Below, in pieces: positions 1-7,719 of a DNA stretch of 64,000 nucleotides. Where the stretch lies: assembly GCA_027492485.1 (NCBI GenBank), contig JAPUER010000079.1, positions 225,844 through 289,843 on the forward strand, given 5' to 3'. Under the pieces are notes generated by a model that ran no database searches, was not told the DNA's origin, and worked only from the letters and a program-made list of their open reading frames with translations. Position 1 is the stretch's first letter. Each line of letters begins with the position of its first letter. Made by a program: the position numbers and the translations under genes. Source of the stretch: Betaproteobacteria bacterium. Lineage in GTDB: Bacteria; Pseudomonadota; Gammaproteobacteria; Burkholderiales; Casimicrobiaceae.

Positions 1-1
1 C

Positions 2-115
2 AACGATCGGCCCGGTCTGATCGAGCTGCTCGATCGCTGGCAGCCGGCGCCGGAGTCGAGCCTCGCGCGCAAGTGGGAACGCATGCGAAAGAAGGCGCCG
101 GGACGACGGCTGTAG
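2..115 (+). CDS. C-terminal end of an unidentified protein
   Basis: An open frame enters from the left edge and ends at TAG 113-115, giving the last 37 residues of a protein. The tail is rich in Arg and Lys (it ends ERMRKKAPGRRL). I do not recognise the family. It runs in the same direction as uvrC, but 223 bp and a dispersed repeat separate the two, so a shared operon is not evident. Confidence 0.4.
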   Translation, partial: NDRPGLIELLDRWQPAPESSLARKWERMRKKAPGRRL

Positions 116-184
116 GCGTTCACCGTATGCTCGACGGCCCATAAAATCCGGCCACGATGACGGACTGCAAACTCGAATTCGGCG

Positions 185-310
185 ATTCAGCTTTTTCGTG
201 GAATGGCGTAGGCGCTGGGCAGAGCACCTGTTTTTTCCCGAAGTCGACTTTGTGCCATTTTTCGCTTCTTGCCCAGTTTGGATGCGGTTTCGGTGCAAAA
301 GCTGATAGCG
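185..310 (+). repeat. Dispersed palindromic repeat, copy 1 (upstream of uvrC)
   Basis: This is one of four related intergenic sequences of about 125-130 bp; the others are at 33023-33147, 45668-45798 and 59159-59285, all in the same orientation. The ends are inverted (CAGCTTTTTCGTG on the left, TGCAAAAGCTGAT on the right). The middle carries the shared core AAGTCGACtt. Here it fills most of the uvrC leader. Confidence 0.7.
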
Positions 311-338
311 TAACTACCGGGTGCCGATTCTCCACGCC

Positions 339-2189
339 ATGACTGCCGCAGCGGACAACACGCCCAGCATCGACGACACACTCAAGTCGCTGCCGCAGCG
401 CCCCGGCGTTTACCGCATGATCGGCGTCGCCGCGAACGGTGAGGAGGCGGTGCTCTACGTCGGCAAGGCGAAGAATCTCAAGAGCCGCGTGTCGAGCTAC
501 TTTGTCAAGAGCGGACACAGCGCGCGCATCCAGATGATGATCGCGCAGATCCAGCGCATCGAGACGACCGTCACGCGCAGCGAGGCCGAGGCGCTGCTGC
601 TTGAGAACAATCTCATCAAGACGCTGGAGCCGAAGTACAACGTCGTCTTCCGCGACGACAAGAGTTACCCCTATCTCTGCATTAGCGGCGACGCCTATCC
701 GCAACTGCGTTTCTTCCGCGGCAAGCCGGACAAGAAGCATCAATACTTCGGCCCGTTCCCCAGCGCGTGGGCCGTGCGCGAGGGCATCAACACGCTGCAA
801 AAAGTGTTTCAACTGCGCACCTGCGAGAACACCGTGTTCGCGCATCGCTCGCGCCCCTGCATGCTGGCGCAAATCGGCCGCTGCACGGCGCCCTGCGTCG
901 GCCAGATCAGCGAGAGCGACTATCAGACCGATGCCAGAAGCGCCGCCATGTTCCTGCGCGGCCAGCAGGATGAAGTCACGCACGACTTGCAAACGCAGAT
1001 GGCGAACGCCGCCGCCTCGCTCGAATTTGAAAAGGCCGCCCGCATCCGCGACAAGATCGCGCGGCTGAACCGGCTGGTCAGCAAGCAGTTCGTGTCGAGC
1101 GCGGCCGATCGCGATGTCGACGTCATCGCGCTGGTGCAGGCGAGCGGCATGATCGCGGTGAATATCGTCGTCATCCGTGGCGGCCAGCATGTGGGCGACC
1201 GCACGCACTTCCCGGTGCGCATCGCCAGCTCGGAGCCGATGACCGACGAGGAGCTGATCGAGGTGCTGGAAAGCTTCATCGCGCAGCACTACATCGGCCG
1301 CGAAGTGCCGCGCAGCATCGTCTCCACGCTTGAATTCGATGTGGCTGCGCTGGCCGAGGCGCTGTCGACGCAGGCCAACAGCAAGGTGGATGTGCTGTGC
1401 AACCCGATCGGCGAAAAGCGCGTGTGGCTGCAAATGGCCGAGGAGAACGCGCGCCTTGCCATCGCCGCGCGCCTGCGCCAGAGCGACACCGGCAACGAGC
1501 GGCTGCAGGCGTTAATCGTCGCCCTCGGCCTGCCCGAAGGCACGCAGCGGTTGGAATGCTTCGACATCTCGCACACGATGGGCGAGGCCACGGTCGCCAG
1601 CTGCGTGGTGTTCGACAACAGCGCGATGCAGAGCGGCCAGTACCGCCGCTTCAACATCCAGACGGTGAGCGACGGCGACGACTACGGCGCGATGAAAGAG
1701 GCACTGTCACGTCGTGCCGCGCGCATCGCCAAAGAAGAAGTGCCGCATCCCGACGTGTGGGTGATCGACGGCGGCAAGGGGCAGGTGGGTGTCGCCGCGC
1801 AGGTGCTCGCCGAGGCGGGCCTGCACGACATCGTGCTGTTCGGCTCCGCCAAGGGCGAGGAGCGCAAGAAGGGCATGGAGCAGATCGTGTTCCCGCAGCG
1901 CGATGACAGCATCCGCCTGCCCGCCGATCACCCCGGCCTGCACCTCATCCAGCAGATGCAGGACGAAGCGCACCGCTTCGCCATTCAGGGCCATCGTGCC
2001 CGCCGCGCCAAGGCCCGCGAAGGCAGCGCCCTCGACGACATCGAAGGCATCGGCCCGCGCAAACGCACCGCACTGCTAAAGCAGTTCGGCAGCGTACGCG
2101 GCATCGCCGCCGCCAGCATCGAAGACATCAAACGCGTGCCGGGGATTTCGGATGAACTGGCTGAGCGGATTTATGGGGTGTTGCATTGA
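339..2189 (+). CDS. uvrC: UvrABC excinuclease subunit C
   Basis: UvrC makes the two incisions on either side of a DNA lesion after UvrA and UvrB have found it. The 616-residue protein has the full family layout: a GIY-YIG nuclease (PGVYRMI and LYVGKAKNLKSR, about residues 20-100), a UVR motif that contacts UvrB (around LEFEKAARIRDKI, residues 215-240), an RNase H-like C-terminal nuclease (ECFDISHTMGE, VIDGGKGQ) and terminal helix-hairpin-helix motifs (DDIEGIGPRKR, RVPGISDELAE). ATG 339 is preferred over GTG 321 because the family domain begins soon after it. Neither has a clear ribosome binding site. Length is normal and the gene looks intact. Confidence 0.97.
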   Translation: MTAAADNTPSIDDTLKSLPQRPGVYRMIGVAANGEEAVLYVGKAKNLKSRVSSYFVKSGHSARIQMMIAQIQRIETTVTRSEAEALLLENNLIKTLEPKYNVVFRDDKSYPYLCISGDAYPQLRFFRGKPDKKHQYFGPFPSAWAVREGINTLQKVFQLRTCENTVFAHRSRPCMLAQIGRCTAPCVGQISESDYQTDARSAAMFLRGQQDEVTHDLQTQMANAAASLEFEKAARIRDKIARLNRLVSKQFVSSAADRDVDVIALVQASGMIAVNIVVIRGGQHVGDRTHFPVRIASSEPMTDEELIEVLESFIAQHYIGREVPRSIVSTLEFDVAALAEALSTQANSKVDVLCNPIGEKRVWLQMAEENARLAIAARLRQSDTGNERLQALIVALGLPEGTQRLECFDISHTMGEATVASCVVFDNSAMQSGQYRRFNIQTVSDGDDYGAMKEALSRRAARIAKEEVPHPDVWVIDGGKGQVGVAAQVLAEAGLHDIVLFGSAKGEERKKGMEQIVFPQRDDSIRLPADHPGLHLIQQMQDEAHRFAIQGHRARRAKAREGSALDDIEGIGPRKRTALLKQFGSVRGIAAASIEDIKRVPGISDELAERIYGVLH

Positions 2190-2207
2190 GTTTGCGCGGT
2201 TCAATGC

Positions 2208-2236
2208 TTGTCAGCGCTATTTTATGTAGCTACAAT
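2208..2236 (+). promoter_or_regulatory. Promoter and palindromic operator of brnTA
   Basis: TTGTCA (2208-2213) and TACAAT (2231-2236) are separated by 17 bp, a near-consensus sigma-70 promoter. The perfect palindrome TGTAGCTACA (2225-2234) overlaps the -10 box and is a likely autoregulatory operator. The predicted transcription start (about 2243) falls on the brnT ATG at 2241, so the message may be nearly leaderless. Confidence 0.65.
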
Positions 2237-2240
2237 AAAT

Positions 2241-2510
2241 ATGTTGATTGAGTTTGATCCCGCCAAAGATGCAACCAACCTCGCGAAGCATGAAGTCTCG
2301 CTGGCGCTCGCCGCGCGGCTGGATTGGGATAACGCCCTGGTGTGGATGGATGAACGATTCGACTACGACGAACTGCGCATGATTGCGCTCGCGCCTGAGA
2401 CAAACACACTCTATTACGTTTCATTTGTCGATCGTGGCGACGCGCGCCGAATCATCAGCCTGCGCAAAGCCACTCGTCGGGAGGTTGCCTACTATGTCGA
2501 AAACATCTAG
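2241..2510 (+). CDS. brnT: BrnT family toxin of a type II toxin-antitoxin pair
   Basis: BrnT toxins are small RelE-fold ribonucleases that stop translation until bound by BrnA. The 89-residue product starts MLIEFDPAKDATNLAKHEVS, the classic BrnT opening (FDxxKxxxNxxKHxVS), and ends with the conserved RIISLRKATRREVAYY region. ATG 2241 is chosen over an upstream GTG in the same frame because the family begins here and the promoter -10 box lies just before it. The stop overlaps brnA by 17 bp. It lies directly after uvrC in the same direction but has its own promoter. Confidence 0.9.
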   Translation: MLIEFDPAKDATNLAKHEVSLALAARLDWDNALVWMDERFDYDELRMIALAPETNTLYYVSFVDRGDARRIISLRKATRREVAYYVENI

Positions 2511-2796
2511 CGCCCGCAAACGCCCTGCGGTTCACATGCCCACGGAGGCAGAGGACGCCGCGATCACCGCTGCGGCCGCAAGTGATCCCGATGCGCAACC
2601 ACTCACCGATGCGCAGCTTGCAAACATGATGCCGATGCGCACGCTTCGCGGTCGCCCCAAATCCGCCAAGCCGAAGGTATTGCTCTCGGTCCGCTACAGC
2701 CCGGAAGTCGTCGAATATTTCAAGTCGCTTGGTGACGGCTGGCAGTCGCAGATGGATCGCGTGTTGCGTGAACATGTGGCGCGGCGAGGGCGCTGA
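2494..2796 (+). CDS. brnA: BrnA family antitoxin
   Basis: BrnA neutralises BrnT and usually represses the operon through a C-terminal ribbon-helix-helix domain. The 100-residue protein has a polar N-terminus that would wrap the toxin, then RGRPKSAKPKVLLSVRYSPE and VVEYFKSLGDGWQSQMD, the usual BrnA DNA-binding end. The start ATG 2494 lies inside the end of brnT and has a GGGAGG-like ribosome site at 2480-2485. The toxin-first order and overlap are typical of brnTA. Confidence 0.9.
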   Translation: MSKTSSARKRPAVHMPTEAEDAAITAAAASDPDAQPLTDAQLANMMPMRTLRGRPKSAKPKVLLSVRYSPEVVEYFKSLGDGWQSQMDRVLREHVARRGR

Positions 2797-2848
2797 GTGT
2801 GGCACGTTTGCCTAGGGCCTCCTGTGCGAGATTGGTCGGTATCAATTT

Positions 2849-2869
2849 GGGTGCGTTGAAAACGCACCC
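2849..2869. repeat. Hairpin with 9-bp stem after brnA
   Basis: GGGTGCGTT and AACGCACCC pair around a 3-base loop (GAA). No T-run follows, so it is more like a REP-type palindrome than an intrinsic terminator, though it could stabilise the brnTA message end. Confidence 0.5.
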
Positions 2870-2901
2870 TACGACATGAATTCTCATTCACGGAATTTCT
2901 C

Positions 2902-3274
2902 ATGCCGGCACAAATGATCCTCGTTACCGGTCCCTACCGCTCCGGCATCAACGACGACCCGGTGAAGATCGCGGCGAACGTGGCGGAGTTGACGGACGTA
3001 TCGCTCGCGCTGTTCCGTGCCGGGGGCATTTGCCGGTGATAGGTGAGTGGTTTGCGTTGCCGCTGATTGAACATGCCGGTGGCAAGCAGATTGGCGACGC
3101 TGTATTCGACAAGATCTTTCATCCGATTTCGCGACGCCTGGTGGCGAAGGGTGATGCCGTGTTGCGCATCGGTGGCGCGTCGGCCGGTGCGGACGAAATG
3201 GTGGCGCTGGGCGATCACACGGCAAGGCGATCTACTTGTCGATGGAAGAAATTCCGGCGGCAGACGCCGGTTGA
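2902..3274 (+). pseudogene. DUF4406-like (nucleoside deoxyribosyltransferase-fold) protein, frameshifted
   Basis: The first frame reads MPAQMILVTGPYRSGINDD and continues to about 3030. The homologous continuation (HLPVIGEWFALPLIEHAG) is in another frame after a GGGGG run near 3028-3032. A second shift near 3215-3230 moves the end (KAIYLSMEEIPAAD, stop TGA 3272-3274) back into a third frame. Joined, the three pieces resemble a DUF4406 protein of about 120 residues. Two frame changes in 370 bp make it very unlikely to give a working product. The family name is from memory of its conserved VTGPYRSG and GEWFALPL motifs. Confidence 0.7.
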
Positions 3275-3358
3275 GGCGTCGTCCTACAGCGGCGATGTTG
3301 CGCTGCAAATAGAATCGGTAGCACCTCAAGCCTTTGCTGCGATTGCAGCGACCTCGCC

Positions 3359-4537
3359 TTGTTCAAGCCTTTCACTTCCGCGCCTGCCGTAAGTGCGGTG
3401 ATGCTGACCTTCGCGGCAGCGTCCTTTACCGCGCAGGCACAAACGGTGCCAACGCCGCCCCCATACGCACCTACGGCGGTTCCCGTCGCCGCGCCTTCGG
3501 CAACCGCCGACCCCGTGACCACCGCCATTCGCTGCGCCGATGAAGGTGGACCACTGGGCGCCGTGCGCAAATATCAAGGCACTTACAGTTTCACGCTGGA
3601 CAACGATCTATTCGCCAATCGCGATCAGGACTATTCCAACGGTTTCAAATTCGCCTGGTCGTCGCCCAACGTGCGCAGCTTTGCGAGCGATGACTGCCTG
3701 CCAGGCTGGCTGCAACAGGCGGGCAAATTGTTCACGCAGGTGTATTCGCCGGTGGTGGAGCAGGGCAATGTGACGATGACGCTGGGGCAGGCGATGTACA
3801 CGCCGCGCGATCGCAAGGCAACGGATCTGATCGTCAATGACCGTCCGTATGCGGGGTGGTCGTATATCGGCTTTGGCTACAACACGCGCTCGTCGTATCG
3901 GCTGGACTCGTACGAAATCAACCTCGGCGTTGTCGGCCCGTGGTCGCATGCGAAGGAGGCGCAGGATTTCGTGCACCGCGTGCGGCATCTCGAACTCTTT
4001 AACGGATGGAAGAATCAGCTCGGCAACGAATTCGGCGCGCAGCTGGTGTTCGAGCGCAAGTTCCGCAGGGAGTGGCTACAGCACGCCGACAGCCGGTACG
4101 GGCTTGGCTTTGACGCGATTCCCCATTTCGGGTTTTCCGTCGGCAACGTCGCCACCTATGCCAATGCCGGCATCGAGGTGCGCGCGGGATGGGGGCTGCC
4201 GGACGATTTCGGCACCTCACCGATTCGACCGGCCGGTGACAACTCGGCGCCCCGCGTTCGCGACGGTGTTTCGCAGTTCACCCGGCAGTACGGCGCACAT
4301 CTGTTTGCCTCGGTCGATGGACGGGGCGTGGCGCGCAACATCTTTCTGGATGGCAACACCATCCGCGACTCGCATTCCGTCAGTAAGAAGCGTTGGGTGG
4401 GTGACGCCGCGGTGGGCGTTGCCGCCAATTTCGGCGTTTACAAGATCGCCTTCGTCCGCGTGTTCCGCAGCCAGGAATTTATCGGCCAGCAGTCGGCGCC
4501 GCGCTACGGGTCGATCACCATTTCCGGGCCGCTTTAG
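3359..4537 (+). CDS. LpxR-like lipid A deacylase family outer membrane protein (DUF2219)
   Basis: Members of this family are outer membrane barrels; LpxR removes the 3'-acyloxyacyl chain of lipid A. The 392-residue product has an N-terminal signal peptide (MLTFAAASFTAQAQ), a low-complexity Pro/Ala linker, and then the family opening YSFTLDNDLFANRDQDYSNG, with the N-D-F/Y-S-NG residues that bind calcium and catalyse in LpxR. Later DRPYAGWSYIG and LGFDAIPHFGFSVGN are family hallmarks. The start is taken as TTG 3359 so that the signal peptide has a basic N-terminus; ATG 3401 is possible. The substrate is not proven by sequence. Confidence 0.8.
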   Translation: MFKPFTSAPAVSAVMLTFAAASFTAQAQTVPTPPPYAPTAVPVAAPSATADPVTTAIRCADEGGPLGAVRKYQGTYSFTLDNDLFANRDQDYSNGFKFAWSSPNVRSFASDDCLPGWLQQAGKLFTQVYSPVVEQGNVTMTLGQAMYTPRDRKATDLIVNDRPYAGWSYIGFGYNTRSSYRLDSYEINLGVVGPWSHAKEAQDFVHRVRHLELFNGWKNQLGNEFGAQLVFERKFRREWLQHADSRYGLGFDAIPHFGFSVGNVATYANAGIEVRAGWGLPDDFGTSPIRPAGDNSAPRVRDGVSQFTRQYGAHLFASVDGRGVARNIFLDGNTIRDSHSVSKKRWVGDAAVGVAANFGVYKIAFVRVFRSQEFIGQQSAPRYGSITISGPL

Positions 4538-4547
4538 CGACCTTCGT

Positions 4548-5174
4548 TTGGTAACCTTCAGCACGGCCGACTTGGACGTCGATCAATTGCATCTGCTGCG
4601 TGCCGAGTTGCATCGCTACCGCGCTACGACGTCGTATGCGATGACGCGACAGCACGCCGATGCTGCGCTGGCGCTGCTCGATCGACATCCGGTGCCGTGG
4701 CGACGTAACGTGGCGGACGGGCATCTGACTGCCTCGGCCTGGGTGCTGGACCGCTCGTGTCGCTACGCGGCAATGATCCACCATCGCAAGCTGGATCGCT
4801 GGCTGCAGCCGGGCGGTCACATCGACGACGATGACCTTTCCTGGTACGCAGCGGCCCGACGGGAACTGATGGAAGAGACGGGACTCGACCGTTTTGTCGC
4901 GCGCAGCGATGCGGAGCGTCTTTTCGATGTCGATGTGCACGCAATCCCGGCCCGGGCGGATGAACCGGCGCACCTTCACTACGATTTGCGCTATCTGTTC
5001 GTCGCCGACGTCGATGCCGTCGCCGATTCAACGCTGGCGCTGAATGTCGATGAGGCGAACGATTGCCGCTGGTTTGCGCTGTCGGAGATGGCGGCCGACA
5101 CTTCGCTCGGCCCGGAGACCCATCGCATGATTGAATTGAGCCTGCGGCGCTTCGCCAACTCATCGCCAGGGTGA
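4548..5174 (+). CDS. NUDIX hydrolase
   Basis: NUDIX enzymes hydrolyse nucleoside diphosphate-linked substrates using a metal-binding box. In this 208-residue protein the box is visible as GGHIDDDD, then AARRELMEETGL. The REx2EExGL half is intact, whereas the usual upstream Glu appears as Asp and the spacing seems one residue long. The N-terminal helix bundle (DVDQLHLLRAELHRYRATTS) matches a common Burkholderiales NUDIX subtype. No ATG lies near the start; TTG 4548 gives the longest sensible protein and begins just after the LpxR-like gene. It ends 4 bp before the next gene. Substrate unknown. Confidence 0.8.
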   Translation: MVTFSTADLDVDQLHLLRAELHRYRATTSYAMTRQHADAALALLDRHPVPWRRNVADGHLTASAWVLDRSCRYAAMIHHRKLDRWLQPGGHIDDDDLSWYAAARRELMEETGLDRFVARSDAERLFDVDVHAIPARADEPAHLHYDLRYLFVADVDAVADSTLALNVDEANDCRWFALSEMAADTSLGPETHRMIELSLRRFANSSPG

Positions 5175-5178
5175 CACC

Positions 5179-6144
5179 ATGACCTCCGTTCTTTTTCGCT
5201 CCATTGTGCTGTTCTGCGGCTTGGCCGCTACCGTTGCGGCACATGCCCAGGCTTGGCCCAGCAAACCCATCCGATTTGTGGTGCCGTTCACCGCCGGTGG
5301 CGCCAACGATCTCATGGCCCGCGCCGCGGCGGAGGGGGCATCCAAGGTGCTGGGGCAGCCGGTGGTGATCGACAATAAGCCCGGCGCCGGCGGCTCGCTT
5401 GGCGCCGAGCTGGTCGCCAAGAGTGCGCCGGACGGCTATACCTTCCTGATCAGTGCGGCTGGCGTGATTTCCAACCACATGATCAAGAAATCGATGCCGT
5501 TCAAGGAGTCGGACTTGGTGCCGGTGGCGATGATCGCGCTGTCGCCGTCGATCATCGTGGCGCCACCGAATGCGGGCTACAGCAATCTCAAGGAGTTCGT
5601 CGAGGCGTCGAAGAAGAGCGCCGACGGATTCAACTTCGCGACCGCCGGCACTGGCAGTACGCCGCATTTCGTTGCCGAAATCCTGAAAAGCAAGTACGGC
5701 GCCAAGCTGCAGGTCGTCCCCTACAAGAGCGGTAACGAGAGTGCCACCGCAATCATGGCCGGCCAGGTGCAGGCCACCAGCGAGGCCAGCATCGTGTCAT
5801 TGCCCAAGGTGACCGGCGGCAAGATGAAGGCGCTGGCCAACACCTGGACGACGCGTATTTCGTCATACAACCAGTTGTCGACCGCGGCAGAGCAGGGGTT
5901 CCCCGAGGTCAAGATCGCGCATTGGGCGGGCGTGCATGCACCGGTTGGCGTCTCGCCGGAGATCATGGACAAGGTGGCGGCCGCTGTCGATGCCGCGATG
6001 AAGACGCCCGAGATTGCGAATCGTCTGAAAGCGTCTGGCATCGAGCCGGTCGGCGGCACCCGCGCCTCGTTCAACCAATTCGTCGCCGAAGAAAAGGCGC
6101 GGCTGGCGGCCGTGGTAAAGGTTTCCGGCATGAAAGAGGACTGA
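5179..6144 (+). CDS. Bug/TctC family periplasmic solute-binding protein
   Basis: Bug proteins capture carboxylates or aromatic acids in the periplasm, either for TctAB-type transporters or for sensing. The 321-residue protein has a signal peptide (LFCGLAATVAAHAQA), then WPSKPIRFVVPFTAGG and NKPGAGGSLGAELVAKSAPDGYT, the two signature loops that hold the ligand carboxylate. No tctA or tctB is adjacent, as is usual for the expanded Bug families of Bordetella and Comamonadaceae. The ligand cannot be predicted. The start is ATG 5179, 4 bp after the NUDIX stop. Confidence 0.93.
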   Translation: MTSVLFRSIVLFCGLAATVAAHAQAWPSKPIRFVVPFTAGGANDLMARAAAEGASKVLGQPVVIDNKPGAGGSLGAELVAKSAPDGYTFLISAAGVISNHMIKKSMPFKESDLVPVAMIALSPSIIVAPPNAGYSNLKEFVEASKKSADGFNFATAGTGSTPHFVAEILKSKYGAKLQVVPYKSGNESATAIMAGQVQATSEASIVSLPKVTGGKMKALANTWTTRISSYNQLSTAAEQGFPEVKIAHWAGVHAPVGVSPEIMDKVAAAVDAAMKTPEIANRLKASGIEPVGGTRASFNQFVAEEKARLAAVVKVSGMKED

Positions 6145-6149
6145 TCGCC

Positions 6150-6734
6150 GTGGCCAATGACATCAAGCGAGTCGTCGTCTATTGCGGTGCCAACGTCGGT
6201 TTCAACCCGGCGTACAAGGAGGCCGCCGTTGCCGTCGGCCGCACGCTGGCGCAGGAGGGTATCGGCCTCGTCTATGGCGGCGGCGGCGTCGGCTTGATGG
6301 GCGCTGTGGCCGACGCCGCGCTGGCGGCGGGCGGCGAGGTGATCGGCGTGATCCCGGAGGCGCTGAAGGCGCTGGAGGTAGAGCACAAAAATCTCACCGC
6401 GATGCATGTGGTGCCGGACATGCATAGCCGCAAGGCCATGATGCTGGGGCTGGCCGACGCCGTGATCGCCATGCCTGGCGGCTTTGGCACGCTGGATGAA
6501 CTGTTCGAAGCGCTGACCTGGAGCCAGCTCGACTATCACCGCAAGCTCTGCGGCCTGCTCAACGTCGCCGGCTACTACGATCACCTGATCGCCTGGGTCA
6601 AGCATTCGGTAGACGTCGGGCTGGTCAAGGCGGTCAATCACGAATTGCTGGTGCACGGCGGGACCGTTGAGGAGGTGCTGCACGGTCTGCGCAACCGCGA
6701 GTTTCCGCTGGCGCAGAAATGGATGGGGCGGTAA
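6150..6734 (+). CDS. LOG family nucleotide 5'-monophosphate phosphoribohydrolase (TIGR00730)
   Basis: LOG-type enzymes cleave a nucleoside monophosphate to free base and ribose 5-phosphate; in plants they activate cytokinins, while in bacteria the role is often nucleotide salvage. The 194-residue protein shows YGGGGVGLMG, the catalytic region MHSRKAMM and the signature PGGFGTLDELFEALTW. The start is taken as GTG 6150, directly after the Bug stop; an upstream extension in the same frame is only readthrough of the preceding gene in another frame. Confidence 0.92.
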   Translation: MANDIKRVVVYCGANVGFNPAYKEAAVAVGRTLAQEGIGLVYGGGGVGLMGAVADAALAAGGEVIGVIPEALKALEVEHKNLTAMHVVPDMHSRKAMMLGLADAVIAMPGGFGTLDELFEALTWSQLDYHRKLCGLLNVAGYYDHLIAWVKHSVDVGLVKAVNHELLVHGGTVEEVLHGLRNREFPLAQKWMGR

Positions 6735-6810
6735 CCCCCGCCAGCAACGGCTGCTGCCCGCGCCAACAGGTTGTCAGCTCAATCGAAGGTCTGCGTGCCA
6801 AAATGTGCGC

Positions 6811-7413
6811 ATGCCCGTCAATATCCCAACCACGCTGACCTGGATACGCATCGCGCTGATTCCCGCGTTCGTTGGGGTCTATTACCTGCCGCATGACTGG
6901 CTGACGCCAACGCAGCAGAACTGGACCGGGGCGTGGATATTCACCATCGCTGCCATCACCGACTGGGCCGACGGTTTTGCTGCGCGCCGGCTCGGGCAAT
7001 CCAGCGCCTTCGGCGCATTCCTCGACCCGGTGGCGGACAAATTGATGGTTGCGGCCGCGTTGCTGCTGCTGGTGCAGATGAAGCGCGCCGACGCGGTGCT
7101 GGCATTCATCATCGTCGGGCGCGAAATTGCGATTTCGGCCTTGCGCGAATGGATGGCCAAGATCGGCCAGTCAAAAAGCGTGGCTGTCAACACGGTTGGC
7201 AAACTGAAGACGACGGCGCAGCTCACGGCGCTGATTGCCCTGTTGCTGTACGAGCCGTTTTTCCCCGGCATCCCCACGCCGCTGCTCGGCACGATTGCGC
7301 TTTGGGTCGCAGCGGGGCTGACGCTGTGGTCGATGTTCTATTACCTCAAACTGGCCTGGCCTCACCTGAGCAAGCCGCAGCCGCTGATCGAAGATCGCGA
7401 CGACGTGCGCTAG
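6811..7413 (+). CDS. pgsA: CDP-diacylglycerol--glycerol-3-phosphate 3-phosphatidyltransferase
   Basis: PgsA makes phosphatidylglycerophosphate, the committed step to phosphatidylglycerol and cardiolipin, in the inner membrane. The 200-residue protein starts with NIPTTLTWIRI and carries the CDP-alcohol phosphotransferase motif DWADGFAARRLG, then FGAFLDPVADK, with all the Asp and Arg residues in place. About five hydrophobic segments follow. uvrC-pgsA-tRNA neighbourhoods are common in Betaproteobacteria; here several genes separate uvrC from pgsA. Confidence 0.95.
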   Translation: MPVNIPTTLTWIRIALIPAFVGVYYLPHDWLTPTQQNWTGAWIFTIAAITDWADGFAARRLGQSSAFGAFLDPVADKLMVAAALLLLVQMKRADAVLAFIIVGREIAISALREWMAKIGQSKSVAVNTVGKLKTTAQLTALIALLLYEPFFPGIPTPLLGTIALWVAAGLTLWSMFYYLKLAWPHLSKPQPLIEDRDDVR

Positions 7414-7433
7414 CGCGAACGCTGCCTGCTCGG

Positions 7434-7463
7434 TTGCAGACCGCGACGATTTGTGGCTATAAT
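7434..7463 (+). promoter_or_regulatory. Promoter of tRNA-Asn
   Basis: TTGCAG (7434-7439) and a perfect TATAAT (7458-7463) are spaced 18 bp apart, with the tRNA starting 13 bp further on. The -35 box lies just after the pgsA stop. Confidence 0.7.
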
Positions 7464-7476
7464 TCAAAGCTTCGAT

Positions 7477-7552
7477 TCCCCGATAGCTCAGTCGGTAGAG
7501 CGCCGGACTGTTAATCCGTAGGTCCCTGGTTCGAGCCCAGGTCGGGGAGCCA
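7477..7552 (+). tRNA. tRNA-Asn (anticodon GTT)
   Basis: A complete 76-nt cloverleaf with encoded CCA. The acceptor arms TCCCCGA and TCGGGGA pair, the anticodon GTT is at 7510-7512 and the T-arm reads CTGGTTCGAGCCCAG. The 3' half is the insertion site of the neighbouring island and is duplicated at 11957-11976. Confidence 0.97.
7527..7546 (+). repeat. Left attachment core (attL) in the tRNA-Asn 3' end
   Basis: A 20-bp identity with 11957-11976, covering the T-arm and part of the acceptor stem of tRNA-Asn. Allowing for a 3-base gap (GAG) the match continues through CCAA. It marks the left edge of the integrated island. Confidence 0.85.
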
Positions 7553-7557
7553 AACAC

Positions 7558-7600
7558 AAGGCCAGTAGCATGCAAAAGCGTCCTACTGGCCTTTTCTTTT
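7558..7600 (+). terminator. Rho-independent terminator after tRNA-Asn (island-borne)
   Basis: AAGGCCAGTAG (7558-7568) pairs perfectly with CTACTGGCCTT (7583-7593) across a 14-base loop, and a T-rich run follows. It lies inside the island edge, so the element supplies a new terminator for the tRNA it occupies. Confidence 0.85.
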
Positions 7601-7656
7601 CAAGCACTTACGAGCGAACCGCGTCCGATAGCATGCGACGAGGTGCGTTGCAAGCC

Positions 7657-7684
7657 GGGGTATTTCGGGGGTAAATTGGGGGTA
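7657..7684 (+). repeat. Three GGGGTA motifs at exact 11-bp spacing near attL
   Basis: GGGGTA occurs at 7657, 7668 and 7679, one helical turn apart, between the attachment core and the integrase gene. Two further copies lie near attR (11887 and 11899). The position and phasing fit integrase arm-type binding sites. Confidence 0.55.
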
Positions 7685-7719
7685 TGTGACATGCCCTTAC
7701 GCTGAAAGTACCCCACTCC

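Noticed and set aside
157..342. Short open frame before uvrC
   Set aside because: It lies within the dispersed repeat and has no ribosome site or family resemblance.
120..1433. Long minus-strand open frame opposite uvrC
   Set aside because: It mirrors uvrC codons in a GC-rich genome, has no recognisable domain, and uvrC is clearly the real gene.
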